Shown here in pieces: positions 8,292 through 17,205 of a stretch of DNA of 64,000 bases. Where the stretch lies: assembly GCF_003931565.1 (NCBI RefSeq), contig NZ_RRYI01000007.1, positions 124,001 to 188,000 of the forward strand. The letters run 5' to 3'. The first letter of the stretch is position 1; every line of letters starts with the position of its first letter. Made by a program: the position numbers and the translations under genes. The notes beneath the pieces were generated by a model. That model did no database searches. It worked only from the letters and a program-made list of their open reading frames with translations, and was not told where the DNA came from. The stretch is from Caulobacter sp. 602-1 (GTDB taxonomy: Bacteria > Pseudomonadota > Alphaproteobacteria > Caulobacterales > Caulobacteraceae).

Positions 8292-9671
8292 TCAGCCGGC
8301 GGCGAGGCGGCGCTGGTCGTCGCGGGCCGACTTCAGCTTCTCGGCCACCAGGAAGGCCAGCTCCAGCGCCTGCTCGCCGTTCAGACGAGGGTCGCAGTGC
8401 GTGTGGTAGCGGTCGGCCAGCTCGGTCTCGGAGACCGCGCGCGCGCCGCCCAGGCATTCGGTGACGTTCTGGCCGGTCATCTCCAGGTGGACGCCGCCCG
8501 GATGGACGCCCTCGGCCTGGGCGATCTCCACGAAGCTCTTCACTTCGCTCAAGATGCGGTCGAACGGACGGGTCTTGTAGCCGGTCGAGGCCTTCAGCGT
8601 GTTGCCATGCATCGGGTCGGTGGCCCACACCACCGAGCGGCCAGCCGACTTGGTGGCCTTCATCAGGCGCGGCAGACGATCAGCGATCTTGTCGGAGCCG
8701 AAGCGGCCATAGAGCGTCAGGCGGCCCGGCTCGTTGTTCGGGTTGAGCACGTCGATCAGCCGCAGCAGGTCGTCGCCCTCCATGGTCGGGCCGCACTTCA
8801 GGCCGATCGGGTTCTTTATGCCCTTCATGAACTCGATGTGCGCGCCGTCCAGCTGACGGGTGCGTTCGCCGATCCACAGCAGGTGAGCGCTGGTGTCGTA
8901 CCAGTCGCCCGAGGTGCTATCGACGCGGGTCATGGCCTCCTCGAAGCCCAGCAGCAGGGCCTCGTGGCTGGTGAAGAACTCCACCTGGTGCATGCCCGGA
9001 TGGCTCTGAGGCGTGACGCCGATGGCGGCCATGAAGGCCAGGCTCTCGGTGATCTTGTCCGACAGCTCGCGATAGCGCGCGCCCTGCGGGCTGTCGCCGA
9101 CGAAGCCCAGGGTCCAGCGATGGATGTTGTGCAGGTCGGCGTAGCCGCCGCTGGCGAAGGCGCGCAGCAGGTTCAGGGTCGCCGCCGACTGGCCATAGGC
9201 CTTCAGCAGGCGATCCGGATCCGGCACGCGTTCCTCGGCGGTGAAGTCCATGCCGTTGATGATGTCGCCGCGATAGGACGGCAGGGTCTCGCCGCCAATC
9301 GTCTCGACGGGCTCGGAACGCGGCTTGGCGAACTGGCCAGCGATGCGGCCCACCTTCACCACCGGCTTGCCGCCGGCGAAGGTCAGCACCACCGCCATCT
9401 GCAGGATCAGGCGGAAGGTGTCGCGGATATTGTCCGCGTGGAATTCCTTGAAGCTCTCGGCGCAGTCGCCGCCCTGCAGCAGGAAGGCCCGCCCCTCGGC
9501 CACGTCGCCAAGCAGGCTCTTCAGGCGGCGCGCCTCGCCGGCGAAGACCAGCGGCGGCATCTGGCGCAGCGTCTGCTCGACCCGCTCTACCGCGCCCATG
9601 TCCGGATAATCCGTGGGCATGTGCTTGGCGGGCTTGGCTCTCCAGGCGGCGGGGGTCCAGCGGGCGGTCAT
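8292..9671 (-). CDS. 3-deoxy-7-phosphoheptulonate synthase, class II
   Basis: This enzyme joins phosphoenolpyruvate and erythrose 4-phosphate in the first step of the shikimate pathway. The 459-residue sequence is a class II (plant/Mycobacterium-type) DAHP synthase: LVFAGEARRLKSLL, FLLQGGDCAESF with the metal-ligand Cys, GQFAKPRS, LWIGERTRQLDGAH, NPIGLKCGP and VHLEMTGQNVTECLGG. Length is normal (about 450-470). I start at ATG 9671 (MTARWTPAAWRAKP); the upstream residues to 9821 are unrelated to the family. The shared C-terminus TDPMHGNT is present. Upstream on the same strand is the O-antigen-ligase-like gene, 112 bp away. Confidence 0.95.
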   Translation of the reverse strand: MTARWTPAAWRAKPAKHMPTDYPDMGAVERVEQTLRQMPPLVFAGEARRLKSLLGDVAEGRAFLLQGGDCAESFKEFHADNIRDTFRLILQMAVVLTFAGGKPVVKVGRIAGQFAKPRSEPVETIGGETLPSYRGDIINGMDFTAEERVPDPDRLLKAYGQSAATLNLLRAFASGGYADLHNIHRWTLGFVGDSPQGARYRELSDKITESLAFMAAIGVTPQSHPGMHQVEFFTSHEALLLGFEEAMTRVDSTSGDWYDTSAHLLWIGERTRQLDGAHIEFMKGIKNPIGLKCGPTMEGDDLLRLIDVLNPNNEPGRLTLYGRFGSDKIADRLPRLMKATKSAGRSVVWATDPMHGNTLKASTGYKTRPFDRILSEVKSFVEIAQAEGVHPGGVHLEMTGQNVTECLGGARAVSETELADRYHTHCDPRLNGEQALELAFLVAEKLKSARDDQRRLAAG

Positions 9672-9783
9672 GACAAGGCTCGATAACTGAAAGGGCGGCG
9701 TAGATACCGCGAAAGGAACCAAAAGGCAAAATCGTGCGGCTGAACACCGCCAATCCACCCGAGCGAGAAACGTGGCGGTCGCG

Positions 9784-11019
9784 CTACCGGCGTGGAGCGC
9801 TCGATTTTTGCGCGACCACACAGCCGATGGCGGCGATGACGCCCAGCGCCAGCCACCACTCCTGCCAGACGCCGAAGCTCAAGCCCCCGATCATCACGTA
9901 GGATGTCAGTGTGGCCGCCGCCATGGCGCCGTCGCGGCGGCTTTGGCCAGTCCAGGCCACGATCCGATACAGCACCCAGGCGAAGAACGCCGCCGCCAGG
10001 GCCGCGCCCAGCGCGCCCAGCTCCAGCCACAGCTGCAGGGCGGCGTTGTGCGTGTGCAGCGGGATGGCGTTACCGAAGGTCCGGCTGGCGTCGACACCCC
10101 AGCCGCGCAGGGCGTGCTCGACGATCTGGTTGGCGGCGAAAGCCCAGATGTTCAGCCGCGCGTCCCACGACGGCGGGGCGATCGCGTGCAGCCACGCGAA
10201 CAGGCCCGAGCGCACGCCCCACAGCACCACCATCGGCGCGAAGATGAACAGGGTCGAGACCGCCGGGATCATGCCGCGCACGAACGGCTTGCCGATGACC
10301 CGCGTCCCCAGCCAGACGGCGCCGCCCAACAACAGGGCCGCGCCCGAGGCGTCGGCGCTGGTGAAGTGAGAGGCGGCCAGGATCATCAGCGCCAGGGTCG
10401 CGATCAGCACGTTGCGGCCGCGGAAGCCCCAGGCGTCAAGCAGCCTTACGCAAGGCCAGAACAGCAGCACCAGCGGATAGATCGGCAGCGACACCTTCAC
10501 CACCGCCAGGTCCGGCCGGATGGGGTCGTGGGTTGCGGCCCGGATCGCCTGGTAGATCCTCGCCCCCATCGCGGCGTCGGCGAAGGTGAAGACCGCCAAG
10601 GCGATCATGCCGAACAGCATCACCCGCCCCGCCAGCCGCGCCGAGCGTTGCGACATGGTTCCGAGCACCGCGACGGCGGTCCCGTAGAGGCCCAGTTGCA
10701 GCACCAGCTTCAGGGCGGTAAAGGCGCCGATGTCCTTGTCGCGCTTGAGCTCTGACAGCGCCGGGGCGGCCGGGCTCCAGTTCAGGCTGACCAGGGCCCA
10801 CAGCACCAGCAGAATCAGGGCGAACATCGGCAGCAGCGGCGGGCGCGATCGCGCCAGACCGGGCGTCGCCAGCAGGCCGACCACGCTCAGCAGCGGCGCG
10901 AAACCCAGCGGCGCCAGGTAGCCGATCAGCGGCGTCATCACCATCAGGAAGACGGCGAGCGCGCCAAGCCACCGCGTGCGGCGCTCGTGACTTCCGGCAG
11001 AAGCTACCGCCAGCGTCAT
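9784..11019 (-). CDS. O-antigen ligase / Wzy-like membrane protein
   Basis: The 411-residue polytopic protein has about 11 hydrophobic segments and a large periplasmic loop late in the chain. That loop contains NIWAFAANQIVEHALRGWG and LHTHNAALQLWLELG, the typical Wzy_C/WaaL pattern with a conserved His-Asn. The family transfers or polymerises undecaprenyl-linked glycans for surface polysaccharide; which of the two happens here cannot be told. The ATG at 11019 overlaps the gor stop as ATGA, so translation is coupled to gor. The longer upstream frame is a read-through of gor in another frame. Confidence 0.75.
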   Translation of the reverse strand: MTLAVASAGSHERRTRWLGALAVFLMVMTPLIGYLAPLGFAPLLSVVGLLATPGLARSRPPLLPMFALILLVLWALVSLNWSPAAPALSELKRDKDIGAFTALKLVLQLGLYGTAVAVLGTMSQRSARLAGRVMLFGMIALAVFTFADAAMGARIYQAIRAATHDPIRPDLAVVKVSLPIYPLVLLFWPCVRLLDAWGFRGRNVLIATLALMILAASHFTSADASGAALLLGGAVWLGTRVIGKPFVRGMIPAVSTLFIFAPMVVLWGVRSGLFAWLHAIAPPSWDARLNIWAFAANQIVEHALRGWGVDASRTFGNAIPLHTHNAALQLWLELGALGAALAAAFFAWVLYRIVAWTGQSRRDGAMAAATLTSYVMIGGLSFGVWQEWWLALGVIAAIGCVVAQKSSAPRR

Positions 11020-12416
11020 CCAACCCCGCCGACTTCGACCGGCACGTACTTCTCGCGCATCGTGACCAGTTCCTCGGCCAGGGTCGGATGGACCGCGCAG
11101 GTCGAGTCCCATTGCTGCTTTGTCACGCCCATCTTCACGGCGATGGCGGCCATCTGGATGATTTCGGGCGAGTCAGGACCCACCACGTGGACGCCGATCA
11201 CCTTCTGGTCGTCGGCCTTGACCACCAGCTTCATCAGGCACCGCTCCTGGCCGCCGTAGAAGGTGATCTTCATCGGACGGAACACGGAGCGGTAGACATC
11301 GACCGTCCCGAAAGCGTGACGGGCCTCGGCCTCGGTCATGCCGACCGAACCGACCGGCGGCTGCGAGAACACCGCCGAGGCGACCAGGTCGTGATCGAAG
11401 GTGGTCGGGTTGTCGTAGAATTCGGTCTGGGCGAAGGCCGCGCCTTCGCGGATCGCCACCGGCGTCAGGTTGATGCGGTCGGTGACGTCGCCGACGGCCC
11501 AGATGCTGGCGGCGCTGGTCTTGGAGTGCGCGTCGACCGCGATCGCGCCGCTGTCGTTCAGCTTCACCCCGGCCTTCTCCAGCCCCAGGCCCTGGACGTA
11601 GGGCTCGCGGCCGGTGGCGAACATCACCGCCTCGGTCTCGAAGGTCAGGTCGCTGGTCAAGGTGCTGAGCAACGTGCCGTCCGCCTGCTTCTCGATGCTG
11701 GTGTGCGAACAGCCCAGCACCACCTTGACGCCGCGCTTCTCAAGTTCCTCGGCCAGGTGCGAGCGGACATCGTCGTCGAAGCCGCGCAGGATGTTGGCTC
11801 CGCGATAGAGCAGCGTGGTCTCGACGCCCAGGCCGTTGAAAATGCCCGCGAACTCGACGGCTATATAGCCGCCGCCGACGACCAGGATGCTCTTGGGCAG
11901 CTTGGGGAGGTGGAAAGCCTCGTCCGAGGTGATCCCGAACTCCGCACCCGGGAAGTCGGGCTTCACCGGCCGGCCGCCGGTGGCGACCAGAATCTTCTTG
12001 GCCGTGTAGGTCCCGGCGTCCTTGCTGCCCTCCTTGGGCAGCACCTCGACGGTATGGGCGTCTAGGATCTGGGCGCGGCCGTGCAGCAGGTGCGCGCCAG
12101 CCTTCTGCAGGTTGGTGACGTAGATGCCCGACAGGCGGGCGATCTCGACGTCCTTGTCGTGCAGGAAGCCCTTCCAGTCGAACTTGGCGCCTTCGATCGT
12201 CCAGCCATAGCCCTTGGCGGTCTTCAGCTGGCTAGTCACCTCGCTGGCGTACACCATGAACTTCTTGGGCACGCAGCCGCGGATCACACACGTGCCGCCG
12301 ACCCGATATTCCTCGGCCACGGCGACCTTGGCCCCGCTCATGGCGGCCAGGCGCGCCGCCCGCACGCCGCCCGAACCGGCGCCGATGACGAAGAGATCGA
12401 AGTCGTAGTCAGCCAC
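11016..12416 (-). CDS. gor: glutathione-disulfide reductase
   Basis: This FAD flavoprotein reduces glutathione disulfide with NADPH. The 466-residue protein shows the FAD-binding GAGSGG (12-17), the redox-active disulfide in GTCVIRGCVPKK (Cys43 and Cys48), the NAD(P)-binding GGGYIAVEFAGIF, ATGREP, the second FAD motif WAVGDVTDR, and the C-terminal CAVHPTLAEEL with the catalytic His-Glu pair. GCVPKK, not GCIPSK, supports glutathione reductase over lipoamide dehydrogenase. It is followed by an overlapping O-antigen-ligase-like gene and preceded by rpiA 42 bp upstream, so rpiA, gor and the ligase may be cotranscribed. Confidence 0.94.
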   Translation of the reverse strand: MADYDFDLFVIGAGSGGVRAARLAAMSGAKVAVAEEYRVGGTCVIRGCVPKKFMVYASEVTSQLKTAKGYGWTIEGAKFDWKGFLHDKDVEIARLSGIYVTNLQKAGAHLLHGRAQILDAHTVEVLPKEGSKDAGTYTAKKILVATGGRPVKPDFPGAEFGITSDEAFHLPKLPKSILVVGGGYIAVEFAGIFNGLGVETTLLYRGANILRGFDDDVRSHLAEELEKRGVKVVLGCSHTSIEKQADGTLLSTLTSDLTFETEAVMFATGREPYVQGLGLEKAGVKLNDSGAIAVDAHSKTSAASIWAVGDVTDRINLTPVAIREGAAFAQTEFYDNPTTFDHDLVASAVFSQPPVGSVGMTEAEARHAFGTVDVYRSVFRPMKITFYGGQERCLMKLVVKADDQKVIGVHVVGPDSPEIIQMAAIAVKMGVTKQQWDSTCAVHPTLAEELVTMREKYVPVEVGGVG

Positions 12417-12458
12417 AGCGGCCTCCGGGGAGCTTAACGGGTCGGCTTATGTAGGATG

Positions 12459-13142
12459 TCAGGGAACGAGGCGCACCACGCCGTCGTCCGTGCCGAACAG
12501 GGCTTCGTCGGCGAGGTCGAGGAACAGGCCGTGGTCGACCACGCCGGTGACGCTCTTCAGCGCCGCCGCCAGCGCCGTGGGCTCGGCGATGACGCCGGAC
12601 GCCATGTCGTAGATCAAGTTGCCGCCGTCGGTGACCACCACGCCCCGCTCGGCCATGCGCAGGCGCGGCGGCGGCAGGTCGAACTCGGCGGCGATGTCGG
12701 CCAGCCGCCAGCTGGTATGGACGTGACCGAAGCGGACTACCTCGATCGGCAGCGGGAACTTGCCCAGGGCGTCGACCTTCTTGGCCGCGTCGGCGATGAC
12801 GACACAGCGGCTGGAGGCTTCCCAGACCAACTTCTCGCGCAGCAGGGCCGCGCCACCGCCCTTAATCAGGCTGAGACCCGGACCGACCTCGTCAGCGCCG
12901 TCCACGGTCAGGTCGATGGTCTTGACGTCATCCAGCGCCACCAGCGGGATGCCGAGCTCGCGCGCCAGGGCGCCGGTGGCGTCCGAGGTCGGCACGCCGC
13001 GGATGTCGCTCAGCTTACGGGCCGCCAGCGCCTTGACGAACCAGGCGGCCGTGGAGCCTGTGCCCAGGCCCACCACCATCCCGTTCTCGACGAGCTCGGC
13101 GGCGGCTTCGCCGGAGATGCGCTTCTGGTCGTCGGCGCTCAT
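12459..13142 (-). CDS. rpiA: ribose-5-phosphate isomerase A
   Basis: RpiA interconverts ribose 5-phosphate and ribulose 5-phosphate in the pentose phosphate pathway. The 227-residue protein has VVGLGTGSTAAWFV, DLTVDGADEVG and LIKGGGAALLREKLV, which contain the phosphate-binding and catalytic Asp/Lys residues, and VVTDGGNLIYD. The ATG at 13142 overlaps the glmU stop as ATGA, so translation is coupled to glmU. Length is normal for the family. Confidence 0.96.
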   Translation of the reverse strand: MSADDQKRISGEAAAELVENGMVVGLGTGSTAAWFVKALAARKLSDIRGVPTSDATGALARELGIPLVALDDVKTIDLTVDGADEVGPGLSLIKGGGAALLREKLVWEASSRCVVIADAAKKVDALGKFPLPIEVVRFGHVHTSWRLADIAAEFDLPPPRLRMAERGVVVTDGGNLIYDMASGVIAEPTALAAALKSVTGVVDHGLFLDLADEALFGTDDGVVRLVP

Positions 13143-14524
13143 TGCTTGTCCTTCTTCCTGTCCTTGGCGGCCTGCTTGAGGGCGCGGAACTTCGTCGCCC
13201 AGCCGGCCTTGATCTGCTGTTCCGGACGCGTCAGGGCCAGGGCCCCGTCCTCGACGTCCTTGGTGATCACCGAGCCCGAGCCCGTCATCGCCCCGTCGCC
13301 GATGCGGACCGGCGCGACCAGGGCGCTGTTGGAGCCGATGAAGGCGCCCTTGCCGACATGGGTCTCGAACTTTTCGAAGCCGTCGTAATTGCAGAAGATC
13401 GTCCCGGCGCCGATGTTGGCCTTCTCGCCGATCGAGCCGTCGCCCAGATAGCTGAGATGGTTGGCCTTGGCGCCCTTGCCGACCTTGACCTTCTTGACCT
13501 CGACGAAGTTGCCGATGTGGGCCTCGGGCCCGATCTCGGCGCCCGGCCGCAGGCGGGCATAGGGGCCGATCAGCGCCCCCTCGCCCACGGCCGCCCCTTC
13601 CAGGTGGCTGAAGGCCTTGATCACCGCGCCGGTGTCGACGCTGACGCCCGGGCCGAAGACGACGAACGGTTCGACCACCGTCCCCGCGGCGATTTTCGTG
13701 TCCCACGACAGGTGAACGGTCTCGGGCGCAGGCATGGTCACGCCCTCGGTCATCAGGGCGTTGCGGCGGCTCTTCTGCCAGACCGCCTCGGCGGCGGCCA
13801 GTTCGGCTTGCGAGTTGACACCCTGCACCGAAGGCTCCGGCGCGAAGGCCGCGCGGGTCGAGAGCTTGCGATCGTGGGCCAGGCCCACGACGTCGGTCAG
13901 GTAGTACTCGCCCTTGCTGTTGTCGTTGCGGACGTCGGCCAGCAGGCTGAACAGCGTGGCGCGGTCGGCGGCCAGCACGCCGGAATTGCAGTGCCTGACC
14001 TGCTGGGTGGCGAGGTCGGCGTCCTTCTCCTCGACGATGCGCAGCAGCACATGGCCGGGGGCCAGGATCAGGCGGCCGTAGCCGGTCGGGTTGGCGGCCT
14101 CGAAGCCCAGCACCGCCACGTCGGTCCCGCCCGCGATGAGGTCGAACAGCGGCGCGATCACCCCGGCCGTGGTCAGCGGGCAGTCGGCATAGGTGACGAC
14201 CACATCGCCCTCGAAATCGGCCAAGGAGTCCCGGGCCGCCAGGACCGCGTGGCCGGTGCCCAGCGGCGGATCCTGGATGACCGTCGCGTTCGGACCGAGC
14301 CGCTTGCGGGCGCTCTCGCCGACCTGCGGACTGTGCGCGCCGACCACGACGACGATCCGCTGGCAGTTCAGCCCCTCGGCGGCGTCGATGGCCAGGTCCA
14401 GCAGGGTGCGGCCGGCGACCTTGTGCAGCACCTTGGGCGTCGGCGACTTCATCCGCGTCCCCTGGCCGGCGGCCAAGATCACGGCGGCGCGCGGACGGGA
14501 TGGGCTCGAAACGGAATCAGTCAT
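13139..14524 (-). CDS. glmU: bifunctional UDP-GlcNAc pyrophosphorylase / GlcN-1-P acetyltransferase
   Basis: GlmU makes UDP-N-acetylglucosamine for peptidoglycan and lipopolysaccharide. The 461-residue protein has an N-terminal pyrophosphorylase domain (AAVILAAGQGTRMKS at 13-27, then VVTYADCPL and NSGVLA) and a C-terminal left-handed beta-helix of hexapeptide repeats with the acetyltransferase signature IGNFVEVKK and NHLSYLGDGSIG, GAGTIFCNYDG. The gene is divergent from gph, with 68 bp between the start codons, and leads the glmU-rpiA-gor-ligase string. Confidence 0.96.
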   Translation of the reverse strand: MTDSVSSPSRPRAAVILAAGQGTRMKSPTPKVLHKVAGRTLLDLAIDAAEGLNCQRIVVVVGAHSPQVGESARKRLGPNATVIQDPPLGTGHAVLAARDSLADFEGDVVVTYADCPLTTAGVIAPLFDLIAGGTDVAVLGFEAANPTGYGRLILAPGHVLLRIVEEKDADLATQQVRHCNSGVLAADRATLFSLLADVRNDNSKGEYYLTDVVGLAHDRKLSTRAAFAPEPSVQGVNSQAELAAAEAVWQKSRRNALMTEGVTMPAPETVHLSWDTKIAAGTVVEPFVVFGPGVSVDTGAVIKAFSHLEGAAVGEGALIGPYARLRPGAEIGPEAHIGNFVEVKKVKVGKGAKANHLSYLGDGSIGEKANIGAGTIFCNYDGFEKFETHVGKGAFIGSNSALVAPVRIGDGAMTGSGSVITKDVEDGALALTRPEQQIKAGWATKFRALKQAAKDRKKDKQ

Positions 14525-14592
14525 GGACGGGCGACTCCCTGGGACGCTTCCAGCGTTGCATTAGCCGCCCAATTGGCGGAAAGGCCAGACCC

Positions 14593-15306
14593 ATGAGCGA
14601 GCTTCATGACCTGAACGGGGCGACGATCGCCTTCGACCTCGACGGAACCCTGGTCGACACCGCACCCGACCTCGTCGGCGCGCTGAACACCATCCTGGCC
14701 CAGGAAGCCCTGCCGCCCCTGCCCTTCGACGAGGTGCGGCTGATGGTCGGCCGCGGCGCCCGCGCCCTGCTGGAGCGCGGCTTCGCCGCCGCCGGAGCGC
14801 CGCTGGGGGCCGACCGCGCCCCGACGCTCGTGGAGCGCTTCATCGCCGTCTACCTGGACCGCATCGCCGACGAAAGCGCGCCCTTCCCCGGCGTGGTCGA
14901 GGTCCTGACCGAGCTGAAGGCCGACGGCGCCAGACTGGTGGTCTGCACCAACAAGCTGACCAACCTGTCGGTCGCCCTGCTGGACGCGGTGGGCCTGACG
15001 CCGCACTTCGATGCGGTGATCGGCGCGGACCTGGCCCCCGCCCCAAAGCCCGACGGCCGCCATGTCGCCGCCGCCATCGCGGCCGTGGGCGGCGATGTGG
15101 CCCGCGCGGTGATGGTCGGCGACAGCATCAATGACGCCCTGGGGGCCCGCAACGCCGGCGTCCCCGGCCTGCTGGTCTCGTTCGGCTACACGGAGGATCC
15201 GGTCGAGACCCTGGGGGCCGATCTGGTCATCCACAGCTTTTTGGATGTGCCCCGGGCCTGCAAGACGCTTTTGGCCTCTTGCCCCGCGCTGAACACCGGG
15301 CTATAG
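14593..15306 (+). CDS. gph: phosphoglycolate phosphatase (HAD family)
   Basis: This 237-residue haloacid-dehalogenase phosphatase has motif I FDLDGTLVDTAPD with the nucleophilic Asp, motif II VVCTNK, and motif III/IV KPDGRHVAAA and MVGDSINDALGARNAG. It is the Gph-type enzyme that removes phosphate from 2-phosphoglycolate produced by DNA repair or oxygenase side reactions. ATG 14593 follows GGAAAGG; the upstream frame back to 14500 overlaps the glmU promoter and is not family-like. The gene is divergent from glmU and ends 48 bp before tRNA-Val. Confidence 0.9.
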   Translation: MSELHDLNGATIAFDLDGTLVDTAPDLVGALNTILAQEALPPLPFDEVRLMVGRGARALLERGFAAAGAPLGADRAPTLVERFIAVYLDRIADESAPFPGVVEVLTELKADGARLVVCTNKLTNLSVALLDAVGLTPHFDAVIGADLAPAPKPDGRHVAAAIAAVGGDVARAVMVGDSINDALGARNAGVPGLLVSFGYTEDPVETLGADLVIHSFLDVPRACKTLLASCPALNTGL

Positions 15307-15354
15307 GCCCCCTCCTCTCGCGGATCGGTCCTTCACGGACCTCTCCACACCGGC

Positions 15355-15429
15355 GGATGCGTAGCTCAGCGGGAGAGCACCTCGTTCACACCGAGGGGGT
15401 CACAGGTTCAATCCCTGTCGCATCCACCA
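15355..15429 (+). tRNA. tRNA-Val (CAC)
   Basis: A 75-base cloverleaf: acceptor GGATGCG / CGCATCC, D arm TAGCTCAGCGGGAGAGCA, anticodon stem CCTCG / CGAGG with loop TTCACAC (anticodon CAC), T arm GGTTCAATCC, encoded CCA at 15427-15429. Directly downstream the sequence turns into a degenerate insertion-sequence remnant followed by a regulator/SDR-rich accessory region, which makes this tRNA a plausible integration point. Confidence 0.96.
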
Positions 15430-15539
15430 TTTTCCTCAATAAAACAACACGTTAAATACCAGCAACGGCGCGCCGAGCGAGCTTGCGTTTTGCTTGCCAC
15501 TTATCTGCCAGAAACGATTGCGTGGCGCGTCGTCTCCGT

Positions 15540-15660
15540 CCGGGTCGATCACGGCATTCAATACGCCGCCGAGGCCTATCGTTCGACCCTAGGCTATATC
15601 AGCCCCCGCCGAGGCGGAACGCAGAGCGGCTTAACCCCATCCACTTTCTCGGGGGAGGAG
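15540..15660 (+). pseudogene. degenerate IS3-family transposase remnant
   Basis: The frame from 15547 reads DHGIQYAAEAYR, then directly STLGYISP. In IS3-family OrfB transposases the first stretch lies in the catalytic core (HSDRGxQYxSxxYR) and the second near the C-terminus (RRHSTLGYxSP), so about 60 residues between them are missing and the two have been fused by a deletion. The following bases (GGCTTAACCCC ... TCGGGGGAGG, about 15628-15655) look like the right inverted end of such an element. No intact transposase exists here. This is recognition from memory of the family and needs an ISfinder comparison. Confidence 0.5.
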
Positions 15661-15670
15661 CAGGCCTATG

Positions 15671-16606
15671 TCATCCGAGATAGCGCCATTCTGTTGCTGC
15701 GGCTTGAAGACCATCAAGCACAGAACGAACCCGTGATGGCGTATGGCGCCGCTCAAGTCGAATGGCGTGGATCGCCGTCTCCTCCGCCCGCCACTCCCGC
15801 AGGAGTTCTACGACTAGACCATCGCGCAACGGGACCATACCGATCCAGGCCGGAACCCAGGCAAGCCCCAGGCCCAGGCGCATCATCGACCAGATCGCGC
15901 CCAAGTCCTCCACCACGATCCGCGGGCGCGGAAGGTGTCGAAACAGCGCGCCGTTGGCCGGATCAACGAATTGCCACGGCATCACCCGCCCTGAGCCTGG
16001 ATCGCGAAATCCGATCTGATGGTGGGCGTCGAGATCCGTCGGCGATTGCGGGGCGCCCATGATCTCCACATAGCGAGGGGTGGCGCACAGCACCCACGGA
16101 AAGCTGCCCAGCGGCGTGGAGACGACATTCGCATAGCCGGCGAGCGAACCGAACCGGATCGCAATGTCGATGCCCTCGGCGGCAAGATCCAAGGCGCCGT
16201 CATCGATCTTGAGCTCCAGTTCGATATCGAGATTGGCGCGCAAGATCGAGGGAACCTGCCGCGCGAGCCTGGCGCGAATAAGCGGCGCCGGCGCGCTTAG
16301 GCGAATGCGCCCGCCCGTGCCGTTCGACATCGCGTGGTCGAGAGTAGCCTCGAGCCTTTCGGCCTCGCGCAGCAGGTCCCGCGTCCCCTCAAGCAGGCGT
16401 TCGCCTTCCGGCGTCAGCGAGATCGCGTGCGTCGTGCGATGGAGCAGCCGCACCCCGTTCGCCTTCTCGAAGCGTGAGACCGCCTTTGACAACGCCGAGG
16501 TCGTCGTACCGGCGCGCCGGGCCGCCTCCGCGAACGATCCGGCCTCCACCACGCGGGCGAAATGAAGCAGGTTCAACAGACGCTGAAAGTTGGGCGGTGT
16601 GGACAC
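15671..16606 (-). CDS. LysR family transcriptional regulator
   Basis: The 311-residue protein begins with a winged helix-turn-helix (about residues 10-70: FARVVEAGSFAEAARRAGTTTSALSKAVSRFE) and continues with a LysR substrate-binding domain of the CrgA-like subtype (GGRIRLSAP, LAAEGIDIAIRFG, WVPAWIG). The start is a GTG at 16606 with no strong ribosome site. It is divergent from a small DUF1330-like gene, with 90 bp between, which is its most likely target. The inducer is unknown. Confidence 0.85.
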   Translation of the reverse strand: MSTPPNFQRLLNLLHFARVVEAGSFAEAARRAGTTTSALSKAVSRFEKANGVRLLHRTTHAISLTPEGERLLEGTRDLLREAERLEATLDHAMSNGTGGRIRLSAPAPLIRARLARQVPSILRANLDIELELKIDDGALDLAAEGIDIAIRFGSLAGYANVVSTPLGSFPWVLCATPRYVEIMGAPQSPTDLDAHHQIGFRDPGSGRVMPWQFVDPANGALFRHLPRPRIVVEDLGAIWSMMRLGLGLAWVPAWIGMVPLRDGLVVELLREWRAEETAIHAIRLERRHTPSRVRSVLDGLQAAATEWRYLG

Positions 16607-16696
16607 GACGGCAACTCAATCCTGTTCCCGACCTTTCTACACGCACCGTGGGGCCGTCGCGATAATGGTTCTCCGTTAAACTCGAGGCCTAAGGTG

Positions 16697-17110
16697 ATGC
16701 AAGCAAACGAACTCGACGACGCTGCTCTGGACAAGGCGGCGCAGGCAATCGGCCAAGGCCCCGTCGTCATGGTCAATCTCGTTAGATTCCGGGACGCACC
16801 CGACTACGCCGATGGTTTTGCAGACGCAAAACCGGACTCCCGAAGCGGCTATTATGAAGGGTATGTCGGCGGCTTTTATGCGGCTTGCGAAGAGGTCGGC
16901 GTGACACCGCAACTTGTTTATGCAGGCCAGCGCATCCACGGTCTTCTTGCTGGTCCCGACGATGATTGGGACGACATCGTCGTCGTACGCTACGACAGCT
17001 TCGCTGATCTTCGGGCAATTCTCGACAGCGAGGTCTACGCCCGTCTCGCCAAACCGCATCGGTTCGCCGTGATCGCCGACTGGCGTTTCATCGCGACGCG
17101 GGGGCGTTGA
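16697..17110 (+). CDS. DUF1330-like dimeric alpha-beta barrel protein
   Basis: The 137-residue protein has the pattern of the DUF1330/ferredoxin-like barrel group: GPVVMVNLVRFRD as first strand, a YYEGYVGGFYAACEEVG helix, LVYAGQRIHGLL, then DIVVVRYDSFADLRAIL and a late HRFAVIADWRF strand. Such proteins are often stray monooxygenase-like or EthD-like proteins without proven activity. ATG 16697 has GAGG 9 bases upstream; the longer upstream frame crosses the promoter region. Divergent from the LysR gene, which may control it. Confidence 0.6.
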   Translation: MQANELDDAALDKAAQAIGQGPVVMVNLVRFRDAPDYADGFADAKPDSRSGYYEGYVGGFYAACEEVGVTPQLVYAGQRIHGLLAGPDDDWDDIVVVRYDSFADLRAILDSEVYARLAKPHRFAVIADWRFIATRGR

Positions 17111-17205
17111 GACGATGGCAACATCGCCGCGAGGGCGGCGCTGCATCGACGTCATCGCAAGCGCTCGCGGCGCTCGCCTCCCCCGATGCGCGGCGACTCG
17201 GCGCT

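Noticed and set aside
15490..16062. 190-codon plus-strand frame after tRNA-Val
   Set aside because: Only the part at 15547-15660 resembles a transposase remnant; the rest overlaps the end of the LysR gene and is a shadow.
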